From: Mycolicibacterium phocaicum
GTDB lineage: Bacteria > Actinomycetota > Actinomycetes > Mycobacteriales > Mycobacteriaceae
Direction of reading: 5' to 3'
Assembly (NCBI RefSeq): GCF_010731115.1
Contig: NZ_AP022616.1
Location: 3,534,001 to 3,598,000, forward strand
DNA length: 64,000 bases
Shown here: one piece after another, positions 32,794 to 42,357 of the stretch
How the letters are laid out: every line of letters begins with the position of its first letter
Numbering within the stretch: the first letter of the stretch is position 1
Program-made: the position numbers and the translations under genes
Notes under the pieces: generated by a model
Told to the model about the DNA's origin: nothing
The model's input: only the letters and a program-made list of their open reading frames with translations
The model's database searches: none

Positions 32794-33974
32794 CGGCGGT
32801 TGATGATCAAGCCCACCACCGTCAGCGCACCGTAGACACCGCACAGCACCAGCCTGCCGGTGGTCGAGGTGATCGGGAACTGCACGACGAACAGCGCCAA
32901 CAGCAGCCACGCCGTCGCCCGATGGAACCGCAGCGACAGGATCAACGCCACACCCATCATGGTCTGGGTGGCGGTCAGCAGCACCTCCTCGACCTGCCTG
33001 CCGTCGAGAACCAGCGCGGTTCCGCCGCCACCGGCGAGGTAGGCGATGGGCAGCGAGCCCATCAGCAGCGTCCACTGGTTGACCTTGGATGAGATCAGGG
33101 TCGCGATGGCCGCGGTGCTCTTGCCCCGCGCGGCGAAAATGGTCGCGATGATGAACTCCGGCGCCTCCGAGGCCAGCGGCGCCAGCCACTGCACCAGCAG
33201 GAAGCGGTCGACGCCCAGTTCGGTACCGGCGTCGATCAGGCTGTTCGCGAACGGCTCGGCGCACATCAGGATGACCGCGCCGGACACCAGGAACAGCGTC
33301 ACGACGGTGATCCGGCGGGCCCGGTCCGGCAGCGCGCCGATCGCCGCGGCGGTACCGACGAGCTCGGGCTCCTCGGGCTCCCCGCGGGTCAGTTTGTACA
33401 GGTAGAAGCCGAACCAGGCCAGCATGGCCACGCCGAGCACCAGGTGGATGCGGCCCGTCGCCGGGATGATGAAGGCGACGAGCCCGGCGATGAGCAGGAA
33501 TCCCAGCTCGACCCGGTTGCCGGGTTCCAGCGCCAGCATCGGTTTGCTGGTCTCGGCCGACATGCGCTGTACGACGTACAGGCCGACGATCACCACGACC
33601 GGCCAGCCGATGCCCATGAGCAGCCGGTTGGAGCCGGTCATGTTGGCGGCGGCGTATTGCACGTACTCGGCGTCGTGGCCGGCGACGTAGGCGTAGTAGA
33701 GGTCGACGGCGTACTCGGGCAGCACCGCGATCAGCGCCAATACGGCGATCGCGAAGCCACCGGACACGTCGACCTGCGCCGCTTCGGCCGCCCAGGCCAG
33801 CACGAAGCTGGCGGCGACGACGGCCGCACCGAACGCCAGGAGCGAGACAACGGGGTCTGGGTGCACACCGGTGACACGCAGCGCCACCGCCGGAAGAACG
33901 AACGCGGCGGCCAGCAGCAGGGATCGCGCGAGCGGCCGACGCGTGGTCGGGCCGGCGGATCGGGTGCTGGTCAC
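32694..33974 (-). CDS. Cation/proton exchanger of the CaCA superfamily
   Basis: About 426 residues from a GTG at 33974; an ATG at 34010 is a possible alternative. There are 10-11 hydrophobic segments. The two inverted alpha repeats typical of calcium/cation antiporters are visible: ALIAVLPEYAVDLYYAYVAG (about 80-100) and LASEAPEFIIATIFAARGKS (about 265-285), each with the key proline-glutamate. It exchanges Ca2+ or Na+ against H+ across the membrane. It reads toward the GMC gene, with a 100-bp overlap. Confidence 0.78.
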   Translation of the reverse strand: MTSTRSAGPTTRRPLARSLLLAAAFVLPAVALRVTGVHPDPVVSLLAFGAAVVAASFVLAWAAEAAQVDVSGGFAIAVLALIAVLPEYAVDLYYAYVAGHDAEYVQYAAANMTGSNRLLMGIGWPVVVIVGLYVVQRMSAETSKPMLALEPGNRVELGFLLIAGLVAFIIPATGRIHLVLGVAMLAWFGFYLYKLTRGEPEEPELVGTAAAIGALPDRARRITVVTLFLVSGAVILMCAEPFANSLIDAGTELGVDRFLLVQWLAPLASEAPEFIIATIFAARGKSTAAIATLISSKVNQWTLLMGSLPIAYLAGGGGTALVLDGRQVEEVLLTATQTMMGVALILSLRFHRATAWLLLALFVVQFPITSTTGRLVLCGVYGALTVVGLIINRRHIVATLRAPFSAGDHDVDGVRFDGRELSIVGR

Positions 33975-34253
33975 GCCGCTGACGTTAGCCGCCCAAAACG
34001 GCGCCAGCAACTTAGCGTTGCTACGAATTAGTTGAGCTTGCGATGCTGAATTTGCTGGTCAGAGTCGCGAATCTTTTGAGTTCGGCTACCCTAACTTGAT
34101 TTTGTGGCTAACCACGTCTGGCGATGTCGGCGAGCCCCGGGTGTGTGGAACCACGCCGAACGCCGTCGGCACCGGCAGTCGTGGGCCCAGCCCGAGCCCG
34201 GATCGAGCTCGGCCGCCGCTTTCGGGCGTGGCGTCAGTCCTGGGTCCCGGCGC

Positions 34254-34310
34254 AAAGTACGTGGGCTCAATCGCGGCCGCGAGAGGCGGTGGTTATTGAA
34301 CCCAGGGACC
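34254..34310. repeat. Small inverted-repeat hairpin element, copy 2
   Basis: AAAGTACGTGGGCTCAATCG is followed, inverted, by GGTTATTGAACCCAGGGACC. GGGCTCAAT pairs with ATTGAACCC apart from one position. The right part is the exact reverse complement of GGTCCCTGGGTTCAAT at positions 4-19. Confidence 0.5.
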
Positions 34311-34323
34311 GCCGGCGTCCAGA

Positions 34324-34384
34324 AGAAGTACCTGGCTTCCATCACGGGCAGCCCTGTACGTCGGTGATTGAAGTTACGCACTTC
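34324..34384. repeat. Small inverted-repeat hairpin element, copy 3
   Basis: GAAGTACCTGGCTTCCATCA begins the left half. CTTCCATCAC (34336-34345) pairs with GTGATTGAAG (34364-34373) except at one position, and the outer GAAGT and ACTTC also pair. The layout is the same as copies 1 and 2. Confidence 0.5.
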
Positions 34385-34540
34385 CCTGGCTATGCCCGGA
34401 CCGGATTCCCCCGGCCCGGCGGGGAAGCCATCGCGTCGCAGGCATCGCATTCGCCCGTCGCGCCACGTGCGCGCTCGTAGCGCGTCTCCGCCACCCGATC
34501 CGCGATCTGGCCGCACGTTCGTGGCGGAACACCCCCGAAT

Positions 34541-34583
34541 ACACGCAACCCCCGATCTCCGGCGGAGATCGGGGGTTGCGTGT
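34541..34583. terminator. Strong terminator of pckG
   Basis: ACACGCAACCCCCGATCTCC pairs perfectly with its inverse over 20 bp around a GGC loop. It lies 17 bp after the pckG stop. With GC-rich arms and no long U-run it fits mycobacterial intrinsic terminators. Confidence 0.85.
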
Positions 34584-34599
34584 TGGTGTGAGCGAGCTA

Positions 34600-36429
34600 C
34601 TAGGCCTCTTCAGCCAAGCGGTGCTTGAGGGCGTCGAACTCGTCCTTGATGCCGGTCGGCAGCTTCTCGCCGACGAACTCGAACCACTCTTCGATCAGCG
34701 GCAGCTCGTCGCGCCACTCGTCGACACGCACAGCCAGCGCCTCGTCGACGTCGGCGGCCTTCACGTCCAGACCGTCCAGGTCCAGGTCAGCGGCGGTCGG
34801 GACGATACCGATCGGGGTGCTCTTGCCCTCGGCCTGATGCTCGATGCGCTCGATGGCCCACTTCAGCACGCGGCTGTTCTCACCGAAGCCCGGCCACAGG
34901 AAGCGACCGTCGTCGCCACGGCGGAACCAGTTGACGAAGAAGATCTTCGGCATCTTGGACTCGTCGGCGTTCTTGCCGATGTTGATCCAGTGCTGGAAGT
35001 AGTCACCGACGTGGTAGCCGAGGAACGGCAGCATGGCCATCGGGTCGCGGCGCACGGTGCCGACCTTGCCTTCGGCGGCAGCGGTCTGCTCGGAACCCAG
35101 GGTGGCACCGATGAACACACCGTGCTGCCAGTCGCGGGCCTGCGTGATCAGCGGCACGGTCGTCTTGCGGCGGCCGCCGAACAGGATCGCCGAGATCGGC
35201 ACACCCTGCGGGTCGTCCCACTCGGGGGCGACCGACGGGCACTGCGAGATCGGGGTGCAGTAGCGCGAGTTCGGGTGCGCCGCCTTGGTCTCCGTCTCCC
35301 GCAGGACCCAGTCCTGGCCCTTCCAGTCGATGAGGTGCTCCGGCTCGCCCTCGAGGCCCTCCCACCAGACGTCACCGTCGTCGGTCTTGGCGACGTTGGT
35401 GAAGACGGTGTTGCCGGCGGCGATGGTCTTCATGGCGTTGGGGTTCGAGGACCAGTTGGTGCCCGGCGCGACGCCGAAGAAGCCGAATTCGGGGTTGACG
35501 GCGTACAGCCGGCCGTCCTTGCCGAAGCGCATCCAGGCGATGTCGTCGCCGACGGTCTCGGCGCGCCAGCCCGGGATGGTGGGCTGCAGCATCGCGAGGT
35601 TGGTCTTGCCGCACGCCGACGGGAACGCCGCGGCGATGTAGTACGCCTTGTTCTCCGGGGAGATCAGCTTGAGGATCAGCATGTGCTCGGCGAGCCAGCC
35701 CTCGTCGTGCGCCATGGCCGAGGCGATGCGCAGCGAGTAGCACTTCTTGCCCAGCAGCGCGTTGCCGCCGTAGCCAGAGCCGTAGCTCATGATCTCGCGG
35801 GTCTCGGGGAAGTGGGTGATGTACTTGGTCTCGTTGCAGGGCCACGGCACATCGGCCTGGCCCGGCTCCAGCGGCGCACCGATCGAGTGCAGCGCCTTGA
35901 CGAAGAAGCCGTCATCGCCGATCTTGGCCAGCGCCTTGGCGCCCATGCGGGTCATGGTGCGCATCGAGACGACGACGTACTCCGAGTCGGTGATCTCGAC
36001 ACCGAGCTTGGGATCCTCGGCGTCCAGCGGGCCCATGCAGAAGGGCACGACCCACATGGTGCGGCCGCGCATGCAACCGCGGTAGAGGTCGGTCATGATA
36101 CCGCGCATCTCGGCCGGGTCCATCCAGTTGTTGGTGGGTCCGGCGTCCTCTTCGCGCTCCGAGCAGATGAAGGTGCGCGACTCGACACGGGCGACGTCGG
36201 ACGGATCCGACAGTGCGAGATACGAATTCGGCTGCTTCTCGTCGTTCAGCTTCTGGAACGTGCCGGCGGCGACGAGGTGAGCGGCGAGGCGGTCGTACTC
36301 CTCTTCCGAGCCGTCGGCGAACATCACCCGGTCGGGCTGAGTCAGCTCCGCAACTTCACGCACCCAGGCGAGCAGCCCGGCGTGATTGGTCGGAGCGGCG
36401 TCGAGACCGGGAATGGTCGCTGAGGTCAT
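34600..36429 (-). CDS. pckG: Phosphoenolpyruvate carboxykinase (GTP)
   Basis: 609 residues from the second of two adjacent ATG codons; AGGAGA lies upstream. This is the GTP-dependent class: the kinase P-loop FPSACGKTN is at 269-277 and [20 protein letters not shown] forms the nucleotide pocket. [15 protein letters not shown] and [17 protein letters not shown] are substrate/metal blocks. It converts oxaloacetate to phosphoenolpyruvate for gluconeogenesis from fatty acids and sterols, matching the lipid-rich neighbourhood. The M. tuberculosis equivalent is pckA (Rv0211). It is monocistronic, with its own terminator. Confidence 0.96.
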   Translation of the reverse strand: MTSATIPGLDAAPTNHAGLLAWVREVAELTQPDRVMFADGSEEEYDRLAAHLVAAGTFQKLNDEKQPNSYLALSDPSDVARVESRTFICSEREEDAGPTNNWMDPAEMRGIMTDLYRGCMRGRTMWVVPFCMGPLDAEDPKLGVEITDSEYVVVSMRTMTRMGAKALAKIGDDGFFVKALHSIGAPLEPGQADVPWPCNETKYITHFPETREIMSYGSGYGGNALLGKKCYSLRIASAMAHDEGWLAEHMLILKLISPENKAYYIAAAFPSACGKTNLAMLQPTIPGWRAETVGDDIAWMRFGKDGRLYAVNPEFGFFGVAPGTNWSSNPNAMKTIAAGNTVFTNVAKTDDGDVWWEGLEGEPEHLIDWKGQDWVLRETETKAAHPNSRYCTPISQCPSVAPEWDDPQGVPISAILFGGRRKTTVPLITQARDWQHGVFIGATLGSEQTAAAEGKVGTVRRDPMAMLPFLGYHVGDYFQHWINIGKNADESKMPKIFFVNWFRRGDDGRFLWPGFGENSRVLKWAIERIEHQAEGKSTPIGIVPTAADLDLDGLDVKAADVDEALAVRVDEWRDELPLIEEWFEFVGEKLPTGIKDEFDALKHRLAEEA

Positions 36430-36459
36430 CAAATTCTCCTGCTCGCAAATCGCAGCTAT

Positions 36460-36473
36460 ACCTCTTTAGAGGT
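36460..36473. promoter_or_regulatory. Palindrome in the pckG promoter region
   Basis: ACCTCTTTAGAGGT is palindromic except for its two central T bases and lies about 31 bp upstream of the pckG ATG. A similar sequence, CCTCTTAGAGG, occurs upstream of mmpL3. It may be an operator; no regulator is identified. Confidence 0.4.
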
Positions 36474-36645
36474 TAACGTGAGTGACATACAAGTGGACAA
36501 TCGGGCTGCTGTCCGATCTCTCACAAGAACGATTCAGAAAGCCCGATCGCGGCTCCCGAACCCGCTGGTAACGCGTTTGGTGACACCGGCAGGCGGTTAC
36601 CCGCCAGTAGCGCGGCGGCCCCGATGGGCACAATTCGTAAAGCGA

Positions 36646-37644
36646 TCAATTTTTCGTTTTGTGATGTGCGGACGCCATGTCCGTCTGCGCCTCCAGTAAC
36701 CGGTATGCCAGTTCCTCTTCACTCGCCTGCCGTGCCGCCGCGATCGCGGACCCGACCCACCGGTCCAGCACCGCCCGCCGATGCAGCCGGGCGCGGCCGC
36801 AGACGACCGCCACGGTGAGCGCCAGACCGAGCACCAGTCCGACCACCGCGCCGATGCCGTCGGGCACGCCCACCAGCCCCGTCGCCACCCTGGCCAGCCC
36901 CAACGCCGCCCCCAGACCGAAACCCGCGCCCAGCACGACGCCCAGCCACAGCTCGTCGGGACGCTGGACCAGGACCGGACCTGCGACCTCAGTCAACGGC
37001 CACCGCTCGGCCGGCCCGGAACTGCCCAGCTCAACGGCGGTTGCATCGCGCATCTGGCCGGCGACCTCGACCAGCCGCTCGCGGGCACCGGCTTCGAAAT
37101 TTCCGGCCGCACGGCGCCCGGACGGCACCCGGGCGAGCAGCTCGGCACGCAGGTCGCCGTATCGGCGACGGGAATCCCGGACCAGTTCCAGCCGGATGCG
37201 CTGCAGTTCCAGCCGGGACATCACCCGCCGCGGCGCGGCACCCGCGAGCAACCGCAGTGAACGGCGGCTGATGTCCGCCGCACAGCGACGGTGCAGGTCG
37301 GTGGTGGCGCTTCGGCCATAGCGGCGCCAGTGCAGCGCCCGTCGCAGCTGGGCGTCGGGGTCCATGGCAGCGTCGACAGCCAGGCCGTCCGCTTCCAGCG
37401 CTGCCGTCGCCGCGGCGGCGCGCACTGCCGCCACCGCATCGGATGCCAACCACGTCCACACTCGGTCGTCGTTCAATTCGCTTGCTGTACAAACGATTTC
37501 ACCCAGTACCGCACACATCGACCGGTACCGGCCGGCGGCGTCGTCCGCGTCAGGGCCGGCGACGACGTGCGCCAGCCCCGGCACCTCGGCCGTCAACCGC
37601 TGTAGCTCGACCGTGAACCGCTGCCAAAGATCCCCCGACACCAC
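36646..37644 (-). CDS. Conserved mycobacterial membrane protein (Rv0209 position)
   Basis: About 332 residues, probably from one of two adjacent GTG codons at 37641-37644; the open frame continues far upstream but only shadows trmB. Residues 1-210 are helical and rich in arginine and alanine (RLELQRIRLELVRDSRRRYG). Two hydrophobic segments lie near the C-terminus (WLGVVLGAGFGLGAALGLA and GAVVGLVLGLALTVAVVC). No catalytic motif is recognised. By order it stands where Rv0209 stands between trmB and pckA. The start is uncertain and the function unknown. Confidence 0.62.
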   Translation of the reverse strand: MVSGDLWQRFTVELQRLTAEVPGLAHVVAGPDADDAAGRYRSMCAVLGEIVCTASELNDDRVWTWLASDAVAAVRAAAATAALEADGLAVDAAMDPDAQLRRALHWRRYGRSATTDLHRRCAADISRRSLRLLAGAAPRRVMSRLELQRIRLELVRDSRRRYGDLRAELLARVPSGRRAAGNFEAGARERLVEVAGQMRDATAVELGSSGPAERWPLTEVAGPVLVQRPDELWLGVVLGAGFGLGAALGLARVATGLVGVPDGIGAVVGLVLGLALTVAVVCGRARLHRRAVLDRWVGSAIAAARQASEEELAYRLLEAQTDMASAHHKTKN

Positions 37645-37764
37645 GTACCCCCGGATGCCATCGTCGCACCTCGGCACGGGTCCGGACGACGCCTGTTTCC
37701 ACCCACTGTGTCCAGGCAACTGTTGGGTATCAATCTGCACCACGATGCGGGCTCTCACAGCCGA

Positions 37765-38568
37765 ATGAGAGACGATGGACGGATGTATGCCCAGCGCGAG
37801 GACGACGCTGCCTCGTCGGCCGGCGCCTCGGCGGCCGAAAACGAGTCCGCAACCGAAACCACCGCCGCGCCCACCCACCAGCACCGGCGCGTCACCAGCT
37901 TCCGGTCCCGCCGGTCGAGCCTGTCCACCAAGCAGCAGAGCACCTGGGACCGGCGCTGGCCTGAGCTGGGCAAAGTCGCCCGCTCCGACGACGGCGAACC
38001 CGCCCCGCTGATCGACACCGCCGCCTGGTTCGGCCGCACCGCCCCGGTCGTGCTGGAGATCGGCAGCGGCACCGGCATCTCGACGCTGGCCATGGCGCAG
38101 GAGGAGCCGCACCTGGACGTCATCGCGGTCGAGGTCTACCGCAAGGGCCTGGCCCAGCTGCTCGGCGGCGTCGATCGGGCCGGCCTGACGAATGTGAGAT
38201 TCGTCCGCGGCGACGGCGTCGATGTGCTGGAACACATGATCGCGCCGGGCACCCTGACCGCCGTCCGCGTATTTTTCCCGGATCCATGGCCCAAGGCCCG
38301 CCACCACAAGCGCCGGCTGCTGCAGGCCGAGACCGTGGCGCTGATCTCCAGCCGCCTCAAGCCCGGCGGCATCCTGCATGCGGCGACCGACCACGCTGAT
38401 TACGCGGTGCAGATCGCCGAGGTGGGCGACGCCGAGCCCACGCTGAAGCGCACCTCGGCCGACGCCGACCTGCCGATCTCGGTGCAGCGGCCCACCACCA
38501 AATATGAGGCGCGGGGCATGCGGATGGGCAGTCCCATCACCGAGCTCATCTGGGAGAAGCCCGAGTGA
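37765..38568 (+). CDS. trmB: tRNA (guanine-N7-)-methyltransferase
   Basis: 267 residues from the ATG at 37765 (MRDDGRMYAQ), which aligns with the start of M. tuberculosis Rv0208c. The SAM-binding motif is VVLEIGSGTGISTLAMAQ, and the TrmB-specific block is FFPDPWPKARHHKRRL. It methylates G46 in the tRNA variable loop. The first 60 residues are a low-complexity actinobacterial extension. Its stop overlaps the GTG of the next gene (GTGA). The TrmB-NYN-MmpL3 order is conserved in mycobacteria. Confidence 0.93.
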   Translation: MRDDGRMYAQREDDAASSAGASAAENESATETTAAPTHQHRRVTSFRSRRSSLSTKQQSTWDRRWPELGKVARSDDGEPAPLIDTAAWFGRTAPVVLEIGSGTGISTLAMAQEEPHLDVIAVEVYRKGLAQLLGGVDRAGLTNVRFVRGDGVDVLEHMIAPGTLTAVRVFFPDPWPKARHHKRRLLQAETVALISSRLKPGGILHAATDHADYAVQIAEVGDAEPTLKRTSADADLPISVQRPTTKYEARGMRMGSPITELIWEKPE

Positions 38569-39281
38569 CCATCACCGAGGCCTTTCCGCAGGCCGTCCCC
38601 GGACCTGGACCCAAGCCCTACCCGCCGGCTCCGCCGCCGGGGCCGCGGCCGCACCGGGTGCTGCTGGTCTGGGACGCGCCGAACCTGGACATGGGCCTCG
38701 GGTCGATCCTCGGCGGCCGTCCGACGGCTGCCCACCGGCCGCGCTTCGACGCGCTGGGCCGCTGGCTGTTGGCACGCACCAGTGAGATCGCCAACGGACG
38801 GCGGCCGGATCAGGCACCGGTGTCCCTGGAGCCCGAGGCGACGGTCTTCACCAACATCGCGCCCGGTAGCGCCGACGTCGTGCGCCCCTGGGTGGAGGCG
38901 CTCCGGAACGTCGGTTTCGCGGTGTTCGCCAAGCCGAAGACCGATGAGGACAGCGACGTCGACAGCGACATGCTGGCGCACATCGCGCTGCGCCGCAGCG
39001 AGGGTCTGGCCGGCATCTATGTGGCCTCCGCCGACGGTCAGGCGTTCCGGCAGCCGCTCGAAGACATCGCCCGCGACGGCACTCCCGCGACCGTGGTCGG
39101 ATTTCGCGAACATGCCAGTTGGGCGTTAGCGTCGGATACCTTGGACTTCGTCGACCTGGAAGACATCCCTGGTGTCTTCCGGGAGCCGCTGCCGCGAATC
39201 GGCCTGGATTCGCTGCCTGATCAGGGCGCCTGGCTGCAGCCCTTCCGGCCGTTGTCCGCGCTGCTGAGCTCGCGCGTTTAG
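38565..39281 (+). CDS. NYN/PIN-like domain protein, Rv0207c family
   Basis: 238 residues from the GTG overlapping the trmB stop. After a Pro-rich N-terminus, VLLVWDAPNLDMGLGSILGG matches the first acidic motif of NYN-type RNases. DEDSDVDSDMLAHIALRR and GIYVASADGQAF supply further aspartates expected in the metal site. A role in RNA processing is plausible given the tRNA methylase partner, but it is inferred. It corresponds to Rv0207c between trmB and mmpL3. Confidence 0.78.
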   Translation: MTITEAFPQAVPGPGPKPYPPAPPPGPRPHRVLLVWDAPNLDMGLGSILGGRPTAAHRPRFDALGRWLLARTSEIANGRRPDQAPVSLEPEATVFTNIAPGSADVVRPWVEALRNVGFAVFAKPKTDEDSDVDSDMLAHIALRRSEGLAGIYVASADGQAFRQPLEDIARDGTPATVVGFREHASWALASDTLDFVDLEDIPGVFREPLPRIGLDSLPDQGAWLQPFRPLSALLSSRV

Positions 39282-39322
39282 GAAAAACTACAGATGACGT
39301 GTGCGGTGGCTGAAAATGGCAA

Positions 39323-39333
39323 CCTCTTAGAGG
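39323..39333. promoter_or_regulatory. Palindrome in the mmpL3 upstream region
   Basis: CCTCTTAGAGG is palindromic around one central T, 46 bp before the mmpL3 start. An AT-rich block with AATATTTTTTGCAGATAAT follows, where the promoter should lie. The palindrome resembles the one upstream of pckG. Confidence 0.35.
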
Positions 39334-39378
39334 GTGCCTTTGAGCAATATTTTTTGCAGATAATCGTGAGGAGCTGAC

Positions 39379-42357
39379 GTGTTCGCCTGGTGGGGTCGAA
39401 CGGTGTACCGATTCCGATACATAGTGATCGGTGTCATGGTCGCACTGTGCCTTGGTGGCGCCGTGTACGGGTCCAGCCTCGGTGAGCATGTCACCCAGAG
39501 TGGCTTCTACAACGAGGGCAGTGAGTCCGTCGCCGCCTCGGTGCTCGGTGACGAGGTGTACGGCCGCGATAGGACCAGCCTCGTGGTGGCCATCCTGACG
39601 CCGCCCGACGACAAGAAGATCACCGACCCGGCGTGGCAGAAGAAGGTCAGCGGCGAGCTGGACACCTTCGTCAACGACCACAAGGACAAGGTCGTCGCCT
39701 GGGTCGGCTGGCTGAAGGCGCCCAGTGACGGCCTGAAGAAGATGACGACGCCGGACCTGCGGCACACCTTCATCACGGTTCCGCTCAAGGGCGACAACGA
39801 CGACGCGATCCTGAAGAACTACCAGGCCGTCGCCCCTGACCTGTACAAGGTCAACGGCGGCAACATCAAGCTGGCCGGTCTGGAGCCGCTCGCGAGTGAG
39901 CTGACCGGCACCATCGGCACCGACCAGAAACGGGCCGAGCTCGCGATCGTGCCGCTGGTCGCGGTCGTGCTGTTCTTCGTGTTCGGTGGCGCGGTCGCCG
40001 CCGCGCTGCCCGCCATCATCGGTGGTCTGACCATCGGTGGCGCGCTCGGCATCCTGCGGTTCACCGCCGAATTCGGGCCGGTGCACTTCTTCGCCCAGCC
40101 CGTGGTGACCATGATGGGCTTCGGTATCGCCATCGACTACGGCCTGTTCATCGTGAGCCGGTTCCGAGAAGAGTTGGCCGAGGGCTACGACGTGGAAGCG
40201 GCTGTCCGAAGATCCGTCATGACCTCGGGCCGGACCGTCGCGTTCTCCGCCGTGATCATCGTCGCGTCGTCGCTGCCGCTGCTGCTGATCCCGCTGGGCT
40301 TCCTGCGGTCGATCACGTACGCGATCATCGCGTCGGTGCTGCTGGCCGCCTTCCTGTCGAACACCGTGCTGCCCGCCGTCCTCGGCATCCTGGGCACCAA
40401 CGTCGACGCCCTGGGTGTCCGCACCCTGCTGAAGGTGCCGTTCCTGGCCAATTGGCCGTTCTCGCGCAAGATCATCGACTGGTTCGCCGAGAAGACGCAG
40501 AAGACCAAGACCCGCGAAGAAGTCGAGAAGGGCTTCTGGGGCAAGCTGGTCAACGTCGTGATGAAGCGACCGCTGGCATTCGCCGTGCCGATCACCATCG
40601 GCATGATCCTGCTGGTCATCCCGCTCGGCCAGCTGGCCCTCGCCGGTATGAGCGAGAAGTACCTGCCGCCGGACAACTCGGTTCGTGTGGCCCAGGAAGA
40701 GTTCGACAAGATCTTCCCCGGCTTCCGCACCAACGCCCTGACCCTGGTGATCAAGAGCGACAACGGCCAGCCCGTCACCGATCAGCAGATCGCCCAGGTG
40801 CGGGCCAACGCCGGCACCGTCAGCGGGTTCGTCACGCCGGACGACAACGACAAGTCGAAGATGTGGGCCGAGCGGACCTACCAGGAGGGCGGCACCAAGG
40901 ACCCGGCTGTCCGGGTGCTGTCCAACGGTCTCATCAACAGCGGTGATGCCGCCCAGAAGATCGACGAACTGCGCAGCCTGCAGGAACCGCACGGCGTCCA
41001 GGTCATGGTCGGCGGTACGCCTGCCCTCGAACAGGACAGCATCAGCACGCTGTTCGAAAAGCTGCCGCTGATGGTGGTGATCCTGGTGGTCACCACGACC
41101 GTGCTGATGTTCCTGGCGTTCGGCTCGCTGGTGCTGCCCATCAAGGCCGCGCTGATGAGCGCCCTGACCCTGGGCTCCACGATGGGCATCCTGACCTGGA
41201 TGTTCGTTGAGAACGGGCACGGGTCCGGGCTGATGAACTACACCGCGCAGCCGCTGATGGCACCGATGATCGGCTTGATCATCGCGGTCATCTGGGGTCT
41301 ATCGACGGACTACGAGGTGTTCCTGGTGTCCCGCATGGTGGAGGCCCGCGAGCGCGGCATGTCCACCGCCGAGGCCATCCGGATCGGTACCGCCACCACC
41401 GGCCGCCTCATCACCGGTGCCGCGCTGGTGCTGGCCGTCGTCGTCGGCGCCTTCGCGTTCTCCGACCTGGTGATGATGAAGTACCTGGCGTTCGGTCTGC
41501 TGATGGCGCTGCTGCTCGACGCCACCGTCATCCGCATGTTCCTGGTGCCGGCCGTGATGAAGCTGCTCGGCGACGACTGCTGGTGGGCGCCGCTGTGGAT
41601 GAAGCGCGTGCAGCAGAAGCTGGGTCTCGGCGAGACCGAACTGCCCGACGAGCGCAAGCGTCCCGCGGTCCGCGAACCCGAGGATCCGCGTGCCCTGGTC
41701 GGTTCCGGTGCTCCGGTCCGTCCGCCGCACGATCCGACGCATCCGGCCGCCGGCCAGCGCGCCGTCCCGACCCGGATCAACCCGGGTCAGCCGCAGCCGC
41801 CGAGCCAGGCCCCGACCAACCGCATGCCGAGCGCTCCCCCGCAGCCACCGGCACCGCAGGCCCCGCCCGCGCCGTCGTCGGCTGAGCCGGCTGAGCCCGC
41901 AACCACGCGCTTCAGCGCCGCCAAGGGCGCCTTCCGCAACGTGGTGTCGAACGTGACGCGCGCCGTCACTCCGCAGAACGGGGACCCGACGCCGCCGACC
42001 ACCGCGATCGGCGACCCGGCGACCACCGCGTTCCGTCAGGCCGATCCCGCCACCACGGCGTTTCGCGCGCCGGGCGGCATCAAACCGCCCGCAACCGACA
42101 CCGGCCAGGGCGGCGGCAACCGGGAGATCGAGTCGTGGCTCGGACAGCTGCGAGGCAACATCAGTGCCTCGGGGCCGCAGATCCAGACGCCGTCAGACGC
42201 GCCCGGTGAGGGCAACGAGCCGACCACCGCGTTCCGCGCGCAGCCGGCCGATGCCCCCGACGCCACCGAGAAGATCGATACCGCGGAAACTCAGCGCCGC
42301 GGTACCGGCGGCGGGGTCAGCGCTGCGGATCTGCTGCGCCGGGAGGGCCGTCTGTAG
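39379..42357 (+). CDS. mmpL3: MmpL3 trehalose monomycolate transporter
   Basis: 992 residues from a GTG preceded by GAGGAGC. This is an RND-type transporter with two repeats of transmembrane helices. The proton-relay Asp-Tyr pairs are D253-Y254 in [17 protein letters not shown] and D644-Y645 in [16 protein letters not shown]. It flips trehalose monomycolate across the inner membrane for mycolic-acid assembly and is essential in mycobacteria. After about residue 760 comes a long cytoplasmic Pro/Ala-rich tail in which TTAFR occurs three times (882, 892, 949). It is longer than the M. tuberculosis protein (944). The end overlaps the convergent AI-2E-type gene by 41 bp. Confidence 0.97.
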   Translation: MFAWWGRTVYRFRYIVIGVMVALCLGGAVYGSSLGEHVTQSGFYNEGSESVAASVLGDEVYGRDRTSLVVAILTPPDDKKITDPAWQKKVSGELDTFVNDHKDKVVAWVGWLKAPSDGLKKMTTPDLRHTFITVPLKGDNDDAILKNYQAVAPDLYKVNGGNIKLAGLEPLASELTGTIGTDQKRAELAIVPLVAVVLFFVFGGAVAAALPAIIGGLTIGGALGILRFTAEFGPVHFFAQPVVTMMGFGIAIDYGLFIVSRFREELAEGYDVEAAVRRSVMTSGRTVAFSAVIIVASSLPLLLIPLGFLRSITYAIIASVLLAAFLSNTVLPAVLGILGTNVDALGVRTLLKVPFLANWPFSRKIIDWFAEKTQKTKTREEVEKGFWGKLVNVVMKRPLAFAVPITIGMILLVIPLGQLALAGMSEKYLPPDNSVRVAQEEFDKIFPGFRTNALTLVIKSDNGQPVTDQQIAQVRANAGTVSGFVTPDDNDKSKMWAERTYQEGGTKDPAVRVLSNGLINSGDAAQKIDELRSLQEPHGVQVMVGGTPALEQDSISTLFEKLPLMVVILVVTTTVLMFLAFGSLVLPIKAALMSALTLGSTMGILTWMFVENGHGSGLMNYTAQPLMAPMIGLIIAVIWGLSTDYEVFLVSRMVEARERGMSTAEAIRIGTATTGRLITGAALVLAVVVGAFAFSDLVMMKYLAFGLLMALLLDATVIRMFLVPAVMKLLGDDCWWAPLWMKRVQQKLGLGETELPDERKRPAVREPEDPRALVGSGAPVRPPHDPTHPAAGQRAVPTRINPGQPQPPSQAPTNRMPSAPPQPPAPQAPPAPSSAEPAEPATTRFSAAKGAFRNVVSNVTRAVTPQNGDPTPPTTAIGDPATTAFRQADPATTAFRAPGGIKPPATDTGQGGGNREIESWLGQLRGNISASGPQIQTPSDAPGEGNEPTTAFRAQPADAPDATEKIDTAETQRRGTGGGVSAADLLRREGRL

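Larger units (their letters stand above)
34011..34540. other. Non-coding stretch of about 530 bp with hairpin repeats
   Basis: No credible gene was found here. The first 80 bp are AT-rich (TACCCTAACTTGATTTTGTGG). The middle carries two inverted-repeat elements (separate entries) related to positions 4-62. The remainder is GC-rich and ends in the pckG terminator. The reading frames present are short, overlap in several phases and have no ribosome sites. Confidence 0.6.

Noticed and set aside
34096-34540. Several open frames of 60-140 codons in the non-coding stretch
   Set aside because: They overlap in multiple phases on both strands, lack ribosome sites and include the hairpin repeats.
34576-36423. 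615-codon frame opposite pckG
   Set aside because: Mirrors pckG codon bias; it contains no known domain and would run through the pckG terminator.
38848-41220. 790-codon frame opposite mmpL3
   Set aside because: Shadow of mmpL3; His/Gln/Arg/Gly-rich nonsense composition.
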